Part shown: piece after piece, positions 22,943 to 28,681 of the stretch
How positions within the stretch are numbered: position 1 is the stretch's first letter
Layout of the letters: the number at the start of each line of letters is the position of its first letter
Assembly: GCA_944372325.1 (NCBI GenBank)
Contig: CALVYR010000001.1
Span: 1 to 35,142 of the forward strand
DNA from: an uncultured Clostridia bacterium
GTDB taxonomy: Bacteria > Bacillota > Clostridia > Christensenellales > UBA1242
Length of the DNA: 35,142 nt
Direction: 5' to 3'
Program-made: the position numbers and the translations under genes
The notes under the pieces: generated by a model
Database searches by the model: none
What the model was told of the DNA's origin: nothing
Seen by the model: only the letters and a program-made list of their open reading frames with translations

Positions 22943-23212
22943 ATCGCGCTTCTTGCGTTGTCAAAACCTGCTAAGCATTGATATATATTCATGCTCCACC
23001 AAAGCTACCTTATGGCACATAAGAGGTTTCGCTTAATGATGCTGTCTTCCGACCCTGACATGATTCACGAATTCCTATTGCATAAGACCTTGATTTCATC
23101 ACACAAAAAATATACCAAACATCTTAACAAAATTTTGCCGAGGCAAGCGTTCAGCCTTGCGTAAAGCGGATTTCAAGTGTAGGGAACCGCTAACTCCCCG
23201 CCTAGCGCGATA
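22943..23212 (-). ncRNA. ffs: Signal recognition particle RNA, large (Alu-containing) type
   Basis: About 270 nt, the size of Bacillota SRP RNA (scRNA). The 5' part reads CGCGCTAGGCGGGGAGTTAG, followed by CGGTTCCCT and TCCGC, the Alu-domain consensus. The Ffh-binding tip is GTCAGG-GTC-GGAA-GAC-AGCA (about 23039-23061), where the usual UCC/GGA stem is replaced by a compensated GUC/GAC. ATTAAG and TATGTGCCATAAGGTAGC follow. The termini pair: TCGCGCT at the 5' end with AGCGCGA at 22944-22950. The RNA scaffolds Ffh for co-translational membrane targeting. Confidence 0.93.
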
Positions 23213-23217
23213 TTAGT

Positions 23218-23246
23218 AGTATATGCAAAAAAGATTATTTTGTCAA
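23218..23246 (-). promoter_or_regulatory. Promoter of the SRP RNA
   Basis: Minus strand TTGACA (23241-23246), 17 bp, TATACT (23218-23223); the predicted start at 23211 is the first base of the terminal helix. The -10 region is shared with the symporter promoter. Confidence 0.8.
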
Positions 23247-23252
23247 TGTTTT

Positions 23253-23915
23253 TTATCTCCAATCTATAGGTTTTTTGCCGATTTTTTCTAATATTTCGTT
23301 AGTTTTTGAAAAATGCTTGCAACCAAAAAAGCCGTTATAGGCAGATAGCGGGCTTGGATGTGCCGATTTTAAAACATAGTGCTTAGATTTATCTATAAGC
23401 CCCTCAAATGCCTTTGCATTTCCGCCCCACAACAAAAACACAACAGGAGAAGTTTTGGCATTTATAAGTTCAATTACCCTTGTAGTAAAATTCTCCCACC
23501 CTTTACCTTTATGCGAGTTCGGCTGGTCACGCCTTACAGTTAAAACAGTGTTTAAAAGAAGTACGCCTTGTTTTTCCCAACGAATTAAGTTTCCGCTAGG
23601 ATATGGCGTAACGCCAAGGTCGTCTTCAATTTCTTTAAAAATGTTTTTAAGTGATGGCGGAAGCGCCACGCCGTCTTGCACGGAAAAACTAAGCCCATGG
23701 GCTTGACCTGGCTGGTGATAAGGGTCCTGCCCAATGATCATTACATTAACATCCTCGTATTTACAATAATTTAAAGCATTAAATATATTTTCAGCTTGTG
23801 GATAGATGGTGTGAGTGTTGTATTCTTCCGTTAAAAAAGCCTGCAAATTTTTAAAATAAGGCTTTTCAAACTCATCTTTTAAAAGTTCATACCAATTCTT
23901 TGTAATTTTAAACAT
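23253..23915 (-). CDS. ung: Uracil-DNA glycosylase
   Basis: A 220-residue family 1 uracil-DNA glycosylase, removing uracil from DNA in base-excision repair. The water-activating motif is GQDPYH at 62-67 (Asp64), followed by AHGLSFSV, LLLNTVLTVR and the DNA-intercalation motif HPSPLS near 186. The length matches the family (about 220-225). I choose the ATG at 23915 (MFKITKNWYELL) over a GTG two codons earlier, because a TAATAT -10 box ends exactly seven bases upstream. There is no Shine-Dalgarno, so the mRNA is probably leaderless. Confidence 0.93.
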   Translation of the reverse strand: MFKITKNWYELLKDEFEKPYFKNLQAFLTEEYNTHTIYPQAENIFNALNYCKYEDVNVMIIGQDPYHQPGQAHGLSFSVQDGVALPPSLKNIFKEIEDDLGVTPYPSGNLIRWEKQGVLLLNTVLTVRRDQPNSHKGKGWENFTTRVIELINAKTSPVVFLLWGGNAKAFEGLIDKSKHYVLKSAHPSPLSAYNGFFGCKHFSKTNEILEKIGKKPIDWR

Positions 23916-23921
23916 ATGCAC

Positions 23922-23950
23922 ATATTAACATTTTTTAATTTATTTTGCAA
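23922..23950 (-). promoter_or_regulatory. Leaderless promoter of ung
   Basis: Minus strand TTGCAA (23945-23950), 17 bp, TAATAT (23922-23927). Seven bases further is 23915, the A of the ATG. Confidence 0.6.
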
Positions 23951-23957
23951 TTGCCTG

Positions 23958-23986
23958 TTGATAAATATAAAAATTTATGTTACACT
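23958..23986 (+). promoter_or_regulatory. Leaderless promoter of the gene at 23993
   Basis: TTGATA (23958-23963), 17 bp, TACACT (23981-23986); seven bases further is the A of the ATG at 23993. It is back to back with the ung promoter, the two -35 boxes seven bases apart. Confidence 0.6.
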
Positions 23987-23992
23987 CTTTAT

Positions 23993-24886
23993 ATGAAAAG
24001 AGAAAAAATCTCATCTAAAAAACAGTTAAGAGCAGATTTATTATTAAGAAGCGCTCTAACTATCTATAAGCCAAATTATAAACTATCCGCTGAAGAATGG
24101 AGAACTATTCTTGATAGAGAAAGAGCTTATAAAAAATCTAAGGAACAACTTGTAAGAAACGCAAATGCTGAACTAGGCTTCTCTTTTCAACACCAAATTG
24201 GAATACAAGATAATTTTAGGCTTGCCGATATAACCATACCAGAGGGCTCAAACAAACAAACTTGTTGTATTCCTATGGACCAAGCAGTTGCAGACCACCT
24301 ACTTAAAGCAAGAAAAATATTTTTAAAAGAAGATAGAAAAAGCTTTACTCACAACGAAAAACAATATAACGAAAGTCAACAATATTACATTGCCGACACA
24401 AAATACGGAAAAGTATTGTTTTTATATTTAGAAAAAGAAAAAACAGAAAAAGATGGCAAACAACACTACAGCATATCTTTATATGCCATTTTAAATGGAA
24501 AGGCGTTTTTTGAACTCTTTAGATACGACACAAAACCCAACACCCACTACCAAAGATTTAAAGATGGCAGACCAACTCAGGAAAAAATTCCAATTCAAAG
24601 TGCACATATGCATGTATATAACGAGCGCTTTGCAGTTATTTATCCAAATAGCTTTTGCCACTATGATGTTGAAGTTTTACCTGTTAATTTACCCGACATA
24701 AAAGAGCAGTCAAAATTTATAAAAAACATGTATAACTTAGAACAAAATTTGGAAATGGGAAAACTACCCCTCCCCGCAAATTTGTCCAGAATAACCAACG
24801 AAGAGAATGTTGCTAAATTTTTAGATACTTATAAAAAGATAGAACAAAAGAAAATAAAGAAAAATAAAAAAACATTAGAAAAATAG
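23993..24886 (+). CDS. Unrecognised cytoplasmic protein, 297 aa
   Basis: A 297-residue soluble protein. Residues 1-80 are basic and helical (MKREKISSKKQLRADLLLRSALTIYKPNYKLSAEEWRTILDRERAYKKSKEQLVRNANAEL). Then comes a beta-rich section with paired strands (YYIADTKYGKVLFLYLEKEK, HYSISLYAILNGKAFFELFRYD), an AHMHVYNERFAVIYP segment, and a lysine-rich C-terminal tail. I know no family for it. I place the start at 23993, 16 codons inside the longest frame, because the promoter at 23958-23986 would start transcription there and the upstream codons overlap the promoter. It is divergent from ung. A run-on to the next gene at 24955 is possible. Confidence 0.75.
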   Translation: MKREKISSKKQLRADLLLRSALTIYKPNYKLSAEEWRTILDRERAYKKSKEQLVRNANAELGFSFQHQIGIQDNFRLADITIPEGSNKQTCCIPMDQAVADHLLKARKIFLKEDRKSFTHNEKQYNESQQYYIADTKYGKVLFLYLEKEKTEKDGKQHYSISLYAILNGKAFFELFRYDTKPNTHYQRFKDGRPTQEKIPIQSAHMHVYNERFAVIYPNSFCHYDVEVLPVNLPDIKEQSKFIKNMYNLEQNLEMGKLPLPANLSRITNEENVAKFLDTYKKIEQKKIKKNKKTLEK

Positions 24887-24897
24887 TTAAAATTACT

Positions 24898-24925
24898 TTG
24901 AGTTTGCAAAAAAAGTTGGTATTAT
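24898..24925 (+). promoter_or_regulatory. Promoter of the 127-aa gene
   Basis: TTGAGT (24898-24903), 16 bp, TATTAT (24920-24925), with a GGAGTG ribosome site before the ATG at 24955. Confidence 0.4.
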
Positions 24926-24954
24926 ATAAGTAACTTTAAAAATTGGAGTGATTT

Positions 24955-25338
24955 ATGGATATAAAAAATTTTGAAGAAGTTTTCAACAATGCAACTAGCC
25001 TTACTCAGATAAGCCAAGCTGAGTGGAAAATAAATTGTGAAGCTTCATTCATAGACGGCAAACCTCTTGATATTAGATTGATTAATTTAAATAACAGATG
25101 GTTCTTTACTGATAGAAAACAAACTTTAAGGTATATGAACGATTTATATGAACTTAATGCTAAAGATGTAAAATCTTGCATTACAAATGTATTAAAAATT
25201 TATGGCTTTTCTATTCAAGCTGGCGCACTAATGGCAGAAATTCCATCAGCTAGCGCAATAATGGATAAGTTCTTCGACTACATTATGTGTGTTGGTCAAC
25301 TTACAAATATGTATGCATTCTTTGATGAACCAAAATAA
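24955..25338 (+). CDS. Unrecognised small protein, 127 aa
   Basis: A 127-residue soluble protein starting MDIKNFEEVFNNATSLTQISQAEWKIN. The first half is alpha/beta (NLNNRWFFTDRKQTLRYMNDLYELNAKDVKSCITNVLKIYGFSI). The second half is helical (GALMAEIPSASAIMDKFFDYIMCVGQLTNMYAFF). It has its own ribosome site and a clear terminator. The family is unknown. Confidence 0.75.
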   Translation: MDIKNFEEVFNNATSLTQISQAEWKINCEASFIDGKPLDIRLINLNNRWFFTDRKQTLRYMNDLYELNAKDVKSCITNVLKIYGFSIQAGALMAEIPSASAIMDKFFDYIMCVGQLTNMYAFFDEPK

Positions 25339-25344
25339 ATAATT

Positions 25345-25365
25345 CGCCCTTTGGGGCGTTTTTTA
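25345..25365 (+). terminator. Terminator of the 127-aa gene
   Basis: CGCCC-TTTG-GGGCG stem followed by TTTTTTA, 7 nt past the stop. Confidence 0.75.
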
Positions 25366-25400
25366 TTGCCCTAGTTTAAAATAAGTTAATTTTTAGCTTT

Positions 25401-25435
25401 AAATATTCTACATTAGGTGCTAATGTAGAATATTT
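25401..25435. promoter_or_regulatory. 35-bp perfect inverted repeat at the deaminase promoter
   Basis: Arms AAATATTCTACATTA and its exact complement (15 bp each) are separated by GGTGC. The right arm ends on the -35 box of the deaminase promoter. A separate terminator already follows the upstream gene and this stem has no T-tract, so an operator is the better reading. Confidence 0.5.
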
Positions 25436-25462
25436 GATATTTAAAACAAATTGTGTTATAAT
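25434..25462 (+). promoter_or_regulatory. Promoter of the dCMP deaminase gene
   Basis: TTGATA (25434-25439), 17 bp, TATAAT (25457-25462), with GTGGAG before the ATG at 25481. Confidence 0.65.
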
Positions 25463-25480
25463 TTATAGTGGAGTATATTT

Positions 25481-25975
25481 ATGGAACATAGAAAAGATTA
25501 TATAACTTGGGATACATACTTTATGGGCATAGCAAAATTATCTGCTATGAGAAGCAAAGACCCAAACACTCAAGTTGGGGCTTGTATAGTATCTTATGAT
25601 AACCGTATACTATCTACAGGTTACAACGGCGCGCCAAATGGAATACATGATAGCGACTTTAAATGGTCTAGAGAGGGTTCTGCCCTAGAAACTAAATATT
25701 TTTTTGTATGTCATGCAGAGATGAATGCAATTTTAAATTTCCGAGGCTATAAGCGCGAATTTGAGAATGCAAAAATTTATGTAGACCTATTCCCTTGCAA
25801 TGAATGTGCAAAGCTAATAATACAATCTGGCATTAAAGAAGTGATATATTTATGTGATAAGTACGCAGAAACTGAAAGCGTAAAAGCGTCAAAAATGATG
25901 TTCGACTCTGCTGGAGTAAAATATAGACAGCTTAAATGCGACACCGAGGATATTAAAATAAGTTTAAAGAATTGA
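25481..25975 (+). CDS. dCMP deaminase (ComEB-like)
   Basis: A 164-residue zinc deaminase converting dCMP to dUMP, feeding dTTP synthesis. The catalytic HAE is at 78-80 and the second zinc motif PCNEC at 105-109. GYNGAPNGIHD (47-57) and DPNTQVGACIV (27-37) are hallmarks of deoxycytidylate deaminase. The size and layout match the family. It stands alone between a promoter with an inverted repeat and a terminator. tmk at 11258 works in the same pathway but is not linked. Confidence 0.92.
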   Translation: MEHRKDYITWDTYFMGIAKLSAMRSKDPNTQVGACIVSYDNRILSTGYNGAPNGIHDSDFKWSREGSALETKYFFVCHAEMNAILNFRGYKREFENAKIYVDLFPCNECAKLIIQSGIKEVIYLCDKYAETESVKASKMMFDSAGVKYRQLKCDTEDIKISLKN

Positions 25976-25982
25976 AGATTCT

Positions 25983-26006
25983 AAAAGACATCTAAAATGT
26001 CTTTTT
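25983..26006 (+). terminator. Terminator of the deaminase gene
   Basis: AAAAGACAT-CTAAA-ATGTCTTTTTT, 7 nt past the stop. Confidence 0.7.
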
Positions 26007-26008
26007 TA

Positions 26009-26035
26009 ATAAAAAACTACTCAATTTTGAGTAGT
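26009..26035 (-). terminator. Terminator of the third exported-protein gene
   Basis: Minus strand ACTACTCA-AAAT-TGAGTAGT followed by TTTTTATT, about 85 nt beyond the stop at 26122. It sits back to back with the deaminase terminator. Confidence 0.65.
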
Positions 26036-26121
26036 AATTTATAGACAAACACATAAATTTATTATAATATTATTAATCATAATTACTTAAAATGTAAAAA
26101 GTTTAGTAACGATTAAAAGCT

Positions 26122-27120
26122 TTAACCCTGTGCAGTAAAAATAATTTTAATATCGCTTTTAACTATATACGGCAAGCCAACCTCTCCAGTAACTGAATAA
26201 TTTCCAGAATCATAATTACAATAAGCCTCTGCAACTTTCTCATTTGAATCATCAAAAACTTCACATTTATATGAACCCCAACCTCTAGCCCCAGCTCTAG
26301 TTGTTAATCCATCACTATTAACCGCAAAATAAATAGAGGAATTTGGTTCTAATATTAAAGTCCCAGTTTTCCCTATATCTTGATAATAAGAATTTAAACT
26401 TAATACGCATACATCATTTACAAATAAATATGCAACTATAGCATCTGCACCTGTTGGATTTTCTAAATCCTCTACTACCTCGTAAGTACAAGTGAAAGTA
26501 TCACTTTCTGAAATAGCGGATTTACTTACCATACTCGTATTTAAATTTACCTGCACGGCGGGGTCTATACTTTCATTAAATTTGGTTAAAGTTAGAGTTA
26601 AAGTGTACTCCTCTGTTTGTCCACTTGCTACTGTTATTGGCAGTGTTGTACCCTCTATTTCTACATTTGTTATTTCATCTGGCATTCCTGTTATGTTTAT
26701 CTCTACTTCAGATTCACCATAGTTCTTAAAGGAGATACTATATTGTATAACTGGAGCTGTATCTAAAAATTCTATCTCCCCTATTGTCCAATCTTCTAAA
26801 TCTTTTGGTGCTGTGCCGTCTGGAGCATTTGCATCTGAGCCACTGCCTATTGGAGTGTAGGAATATCCCGTATAACTATAGCTTGCTCCAGAGGTTGTGT
26901 CTGTTTCAGGTCTATCCTCTTCTGTTAAGTTAGTCAAACTTCCTTCCGTTCCTCTTTTTACCTGACCTGTTGTCATCACATAAGCACCTGTAGACTTAAA
27001 TGTAACACTACTTGTTACATTTAATGTTACTGTACTAGCTGCTAACACTCCCACCGCAAGCATGGAAACGCTTAAACAAAGTGCTAACACTGCTGAAATT
27101 ACTTTGGTTTTCTTTCTCAT
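26122..27120 (-). CDS. Exported protein with SGQV-RG-type module
   Basis: A 332-residue exported protein. The signal peptide is at residues 1-27 (MRKKTKVIS, hydrophobic core, VLAAS). Residues 28-215 resemble the N-terminal module of the genes at 2201 and 8466: GAYVMTTGQVKRG for GLFVTLSGQVYRG, LEDWTIGEIEF for the WDI/WNIGAI segment, then an immunoglobulin-like stretch (YSISFKNYGESEVEINITGMP). The C-terminal 110 residues are a different beta domain (VAYLFVNDVCVLSLNSYYQ ... WGSYKCEVFDDSNEKVAEAYCNYDSG) with three Cys. There is no anchor motif. The ribosome site is GGAGGT. It is driven by the poly-G promoter at 27184-27211 with a leader of about 57 nt. The binding function is unknown. Confidence 0.82.
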   Translation of the reverse strand: MRKKTKVISAVLALCLSVSMLAVGVLAASTVTLNVTSSVTFKSTGAYVMTTGQVKRGTEGSLTNLTEEDRPETDTTSGASYSYTGYSYTPIGSGSDANAPDGTAPKDLEDWTIGEIEFLDTAPVIQYSISFKNYGESEVEINITGMPDEITNVEIEGTTLPITVASGQTEEYTLTLTLTKFNESIDPAVQVNLNTSMVSKSAISESDTFTCTYEVVEDLENPTGADAIVAYLFVNDVCVLSLNSYYQDIGKTGTLILEPNSSIYFAVNSDGLTTRAGARGWGSYKCEVFDDSNEKVAEAYCNYDSGNYSVTGEVGLPYIVKSDIKIIFTAQG

Positions 27121-27183
27121 TTCTTACCTCCAAATTAAATTTCTATTTACTTTAATAAATATAATATATTAGTTTTCATGTCA

Positions 27184-27211
27184 ATTCTACCCCCCCCCGC
27201 ATTTTTGTCAA
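27184..27211 (-). promoter_or_regulatory. Poly-G spacer promoter, copy 3 (G9, 16-bp spacer)
   Basis: Minus strand GCTTGACA (-35 at 27206-27211), AAAATGC, nine G (C9 at 27190-27198), TAGAAT (27184-27189). It is the closest of the three to its gene and nearly identical in sequence to the copy at 4192-4219 from TAATTT upstream of the -35 to the base after the -10. Confidence 0.75.
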
Positions 27212-27302
27212 GCGAAATTATATGTTTTTGTAATTATTTTTACTTTTTCTTTCCTTCCACTTTGCAGCTTGAGCAAAAATGCAAATTTTAAAGGATTTTT
27301 AT

Positions 27303-27330
27303 AAAAAAATCACCTGTTTAAAGGCGATTT
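27303..27330 (-). terminator. Terminator of the DUF1893/flavodoxin-remnant cluster
   Basis: Minus strand AATCGCC/GGTGATT stem (one G-U pair) with an 8-9 nt loop, followed by TTTTTT, 17 nt past the stop at 27347. Confidence 0.6.
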
Positions 27331-27346
27331 CAATTAAATTATTGTT

Positions 27347-27735
27347 TTATTTAATGTTTTTTGCAAAATTTTCTATATCTTTAATGGGTGTTACTAATTT
27401 TGTGCCATTAAAATGTATGTTAAGCTCACCTTTTATTTGAGCATTCTTAACTTTCTTTTCATAATCTTTTAATGTATGCCCTAGCCAACCGCCATTTGTT
27501 GCAAATATGTAGGTGTTTTTATCTTTAAAATCTGCTGTTTGCAAATATGTGCTCATGGCAGGAGCAAAGGTGTACCACCAAACAGGAAGTGCTGTAACTG
27601 TAACTATGCTTCTATCTCTTAAAGAGAGTTTATCCTCTCTAGACCAGACCTCTCCAAAGAGAACATCATCGTTTAGCTCAGCAAATTTAGGAGCTAAATC
27701 TCCTAAAAATCTCTGCCAGTTGTTTGTTTTATCAT
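27347..27735 (-). pseudogene. Frameshifted CMD-flavodoxin chimera remnant
   Basis: The ATG at 27735 overlaps the DUF1893 stop and encodes MIKQTTGRDF, the usual start of a carboxymuconolactone-decarboxylase-like (CMD) protein, then meets TAG. One base missing in a T5 run (about 27703) explains it. In the +1 frame the CMD sequence continues (LGDLAPKFAELNDDV, then LFGEVWSREDKLSLRDRS, IVTVTA) and runs without a gap into the C-terminal half of a flavodoxin (LPVWWYTFAPAMSTYL, TNGGWLGHTLKDYEKKVK). So the middle is deleted too: the CMD C-terminus and the flavodoxin N-terminus with its FMN phosphate loop are gone. A 69-residue piece from the ATG at 27556 could still be translated, but I consider the locus dead. 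Confidence 0.7.
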
Positions 27736-28151
27736 CCTTCTTTTAAACTTCTTATTTTTTCTTTTAAAGCAACATAAGCCTCTTCATAATCTGAGATATC
27801 TTTAACAGTTTCTTCCATTGGGCACATACCATTTTCTTTTTGGTTTAATATATAGTTAGTAGGAAGCACACGAGAAAATTTTATACCATGGTCTTTTAAA
27901 TACTCTTCCGCGCTAACGCTTAAAACTTTTGCAAAAACCGAGATTATACCAACCTTTTTAAATAGCATTGCTGCAGCTTTACCTACAATTTTGTCTGCAA
28001 CAGAAAAACCATTTAAGTTTTTGCCTTGTTCAATAAGTTCCATTACAGGAGCTATCCCAGACTTTGTTGAGGTAATAACCTCATCACCTTTTACAAACAC
28101 ACATGTTACATCACCTTTTAAAAGGCTTTTTGCTTTTTCTAAATCTGTCAT
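27732..28151 (-). CDS. DUF1893 family protein
   Basis: A 139-residue soluble protein, MTDLEKAKSLLKGDVTCVFVKGDEVITSTKSGIAPVMELIEQG..., recognisable as DUF1893, a small family with a cytidine-deaminase-like fold. A GKAAAMLF segment lies at about 57-64 and a CPMEE motif at 110-114 in place of the deaminase zinc Cys pair. Its activity is not established. Its start overlaps the upstream gene by 4 nt, and its stop overlaps the start of the downstream remnant. Confidence 0.8.
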   Translation of the reverse strand: MTDLEKAKSLLKGDVTCVFVKGDEVITSTKSGIAPVMELIEQGKNLNGFSVADKIVGKAAAMLFKKVGIISVFAKVLSVSAEEYLKDHGIKFSRVLPTNYILNQKENGMCPMEETVKDISDYEEAYVALKEKIRSLKEG

Positions 28152-28588
28152 TTTTCCTCTCTATTTAAAATTTTATTTAATAGAATTATTATAGCTGGAA
28201 CTAAAATTAATTGCAACAAAATTCCAGGGCAACTGCTTAAAATTTGGCTCCAAATTAAATTTACAGAAAGAGTGCTAACGCCCTCAAAAATGTAAACAAG
28301 CCCTAAAAAGCTAAGTCTGCCTGCTAAAATGGCAAGTAAAACGGCAGGGATAGCCAGCCAAGAGTGTTTTGAAATCTTTTTAGAAAATAAACCACTAACT
28401 AAGGAAAATACACTAAGCTCTGCAATCATAAATGGAAGCCCTATATGAGAGCCAACTATATCATAGCCACTTAAATGCTCTCCGCCCTCTAAAGGAATTT
28501 TAATTTCTCCATCCTCATCCATAAAATCACATGGAGCAATATCCATAAAGCCGTGATCTTCACTTGGAGTCAACTCTAAGTCAAGCAA
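28148..28588 (-). CDS. Small membrane protein, possibly 5'-truncated ECF S-component-like
   Basis: 146 residues from a TTG. The first 45 are acidic and soluble (SEDHGFMDIAPCDFMDEDGEIKIP). Then come about four hydrophobic segments (GLPFMIAELSVFSLVSGLF, SWLAIPAVLLAILAGRLSFLGLVYIF, LQLILVPAIIILLNKIL). The second part resembles the C-terminal half of an energy-coupling-factor transporter S-component. There is no ATG, no ribosome site and no clear promoter, and a stop lies only six codons upstream in frame, so the original N-terminus is probably lost. It is coupled to DUF1893 by a 4-nt overlap. Whether it is functional is doubtful. Confidence 0.5.
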   Translation of the reverse strand: MLDLELTPSEDHGFMDIAPCDFMDEDGEIKIPLEGGEHLSGYDIVGSHIGLPFMIAELSVFSLVSGLFSKKISKHSWLAIPAVLLAILAGRLSFLGLVYIFEGVSTLSVNLIWSQILSSCPGILLQLILVPAIIILLNKILNREEK

Positions 28589-28622
28589 TTTACAAAAAAA
28601 TTTTTATTTTATAATTTATTTT

Positions 28623-28667
28623 ATAAAAAAAACTTTAACAAATTGACAATCTCAAAATGTTAAAGTT
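28623..28667 (-). terminator. Terminator of the old-yellow-enzyme gene
   Basis: Minus strand AACTTTAACA/TGTTAAAGTT (10 bp, 17-nt loop) followed by TTTTTTAT, 14 nt past the stop at 28682. Confidence 0.7.
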
Positions 28668-28681
28668 CTTTTTTTATTTAA

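Noticed and set aside
22943..23212. tmRNA or RNase P RNA
   Set aside because: The GGAA tip with CAGG/AGCA loop, Alu-domain motifs and 270-nt length identify SRP RNA.
25401..25435. The long inverted repeat as a terminator of the 127-aa gene
   Set aside because: That gene already has a compact GC stem with a T6 tract at 25345-25365, and this repeat has no T-tract after it.
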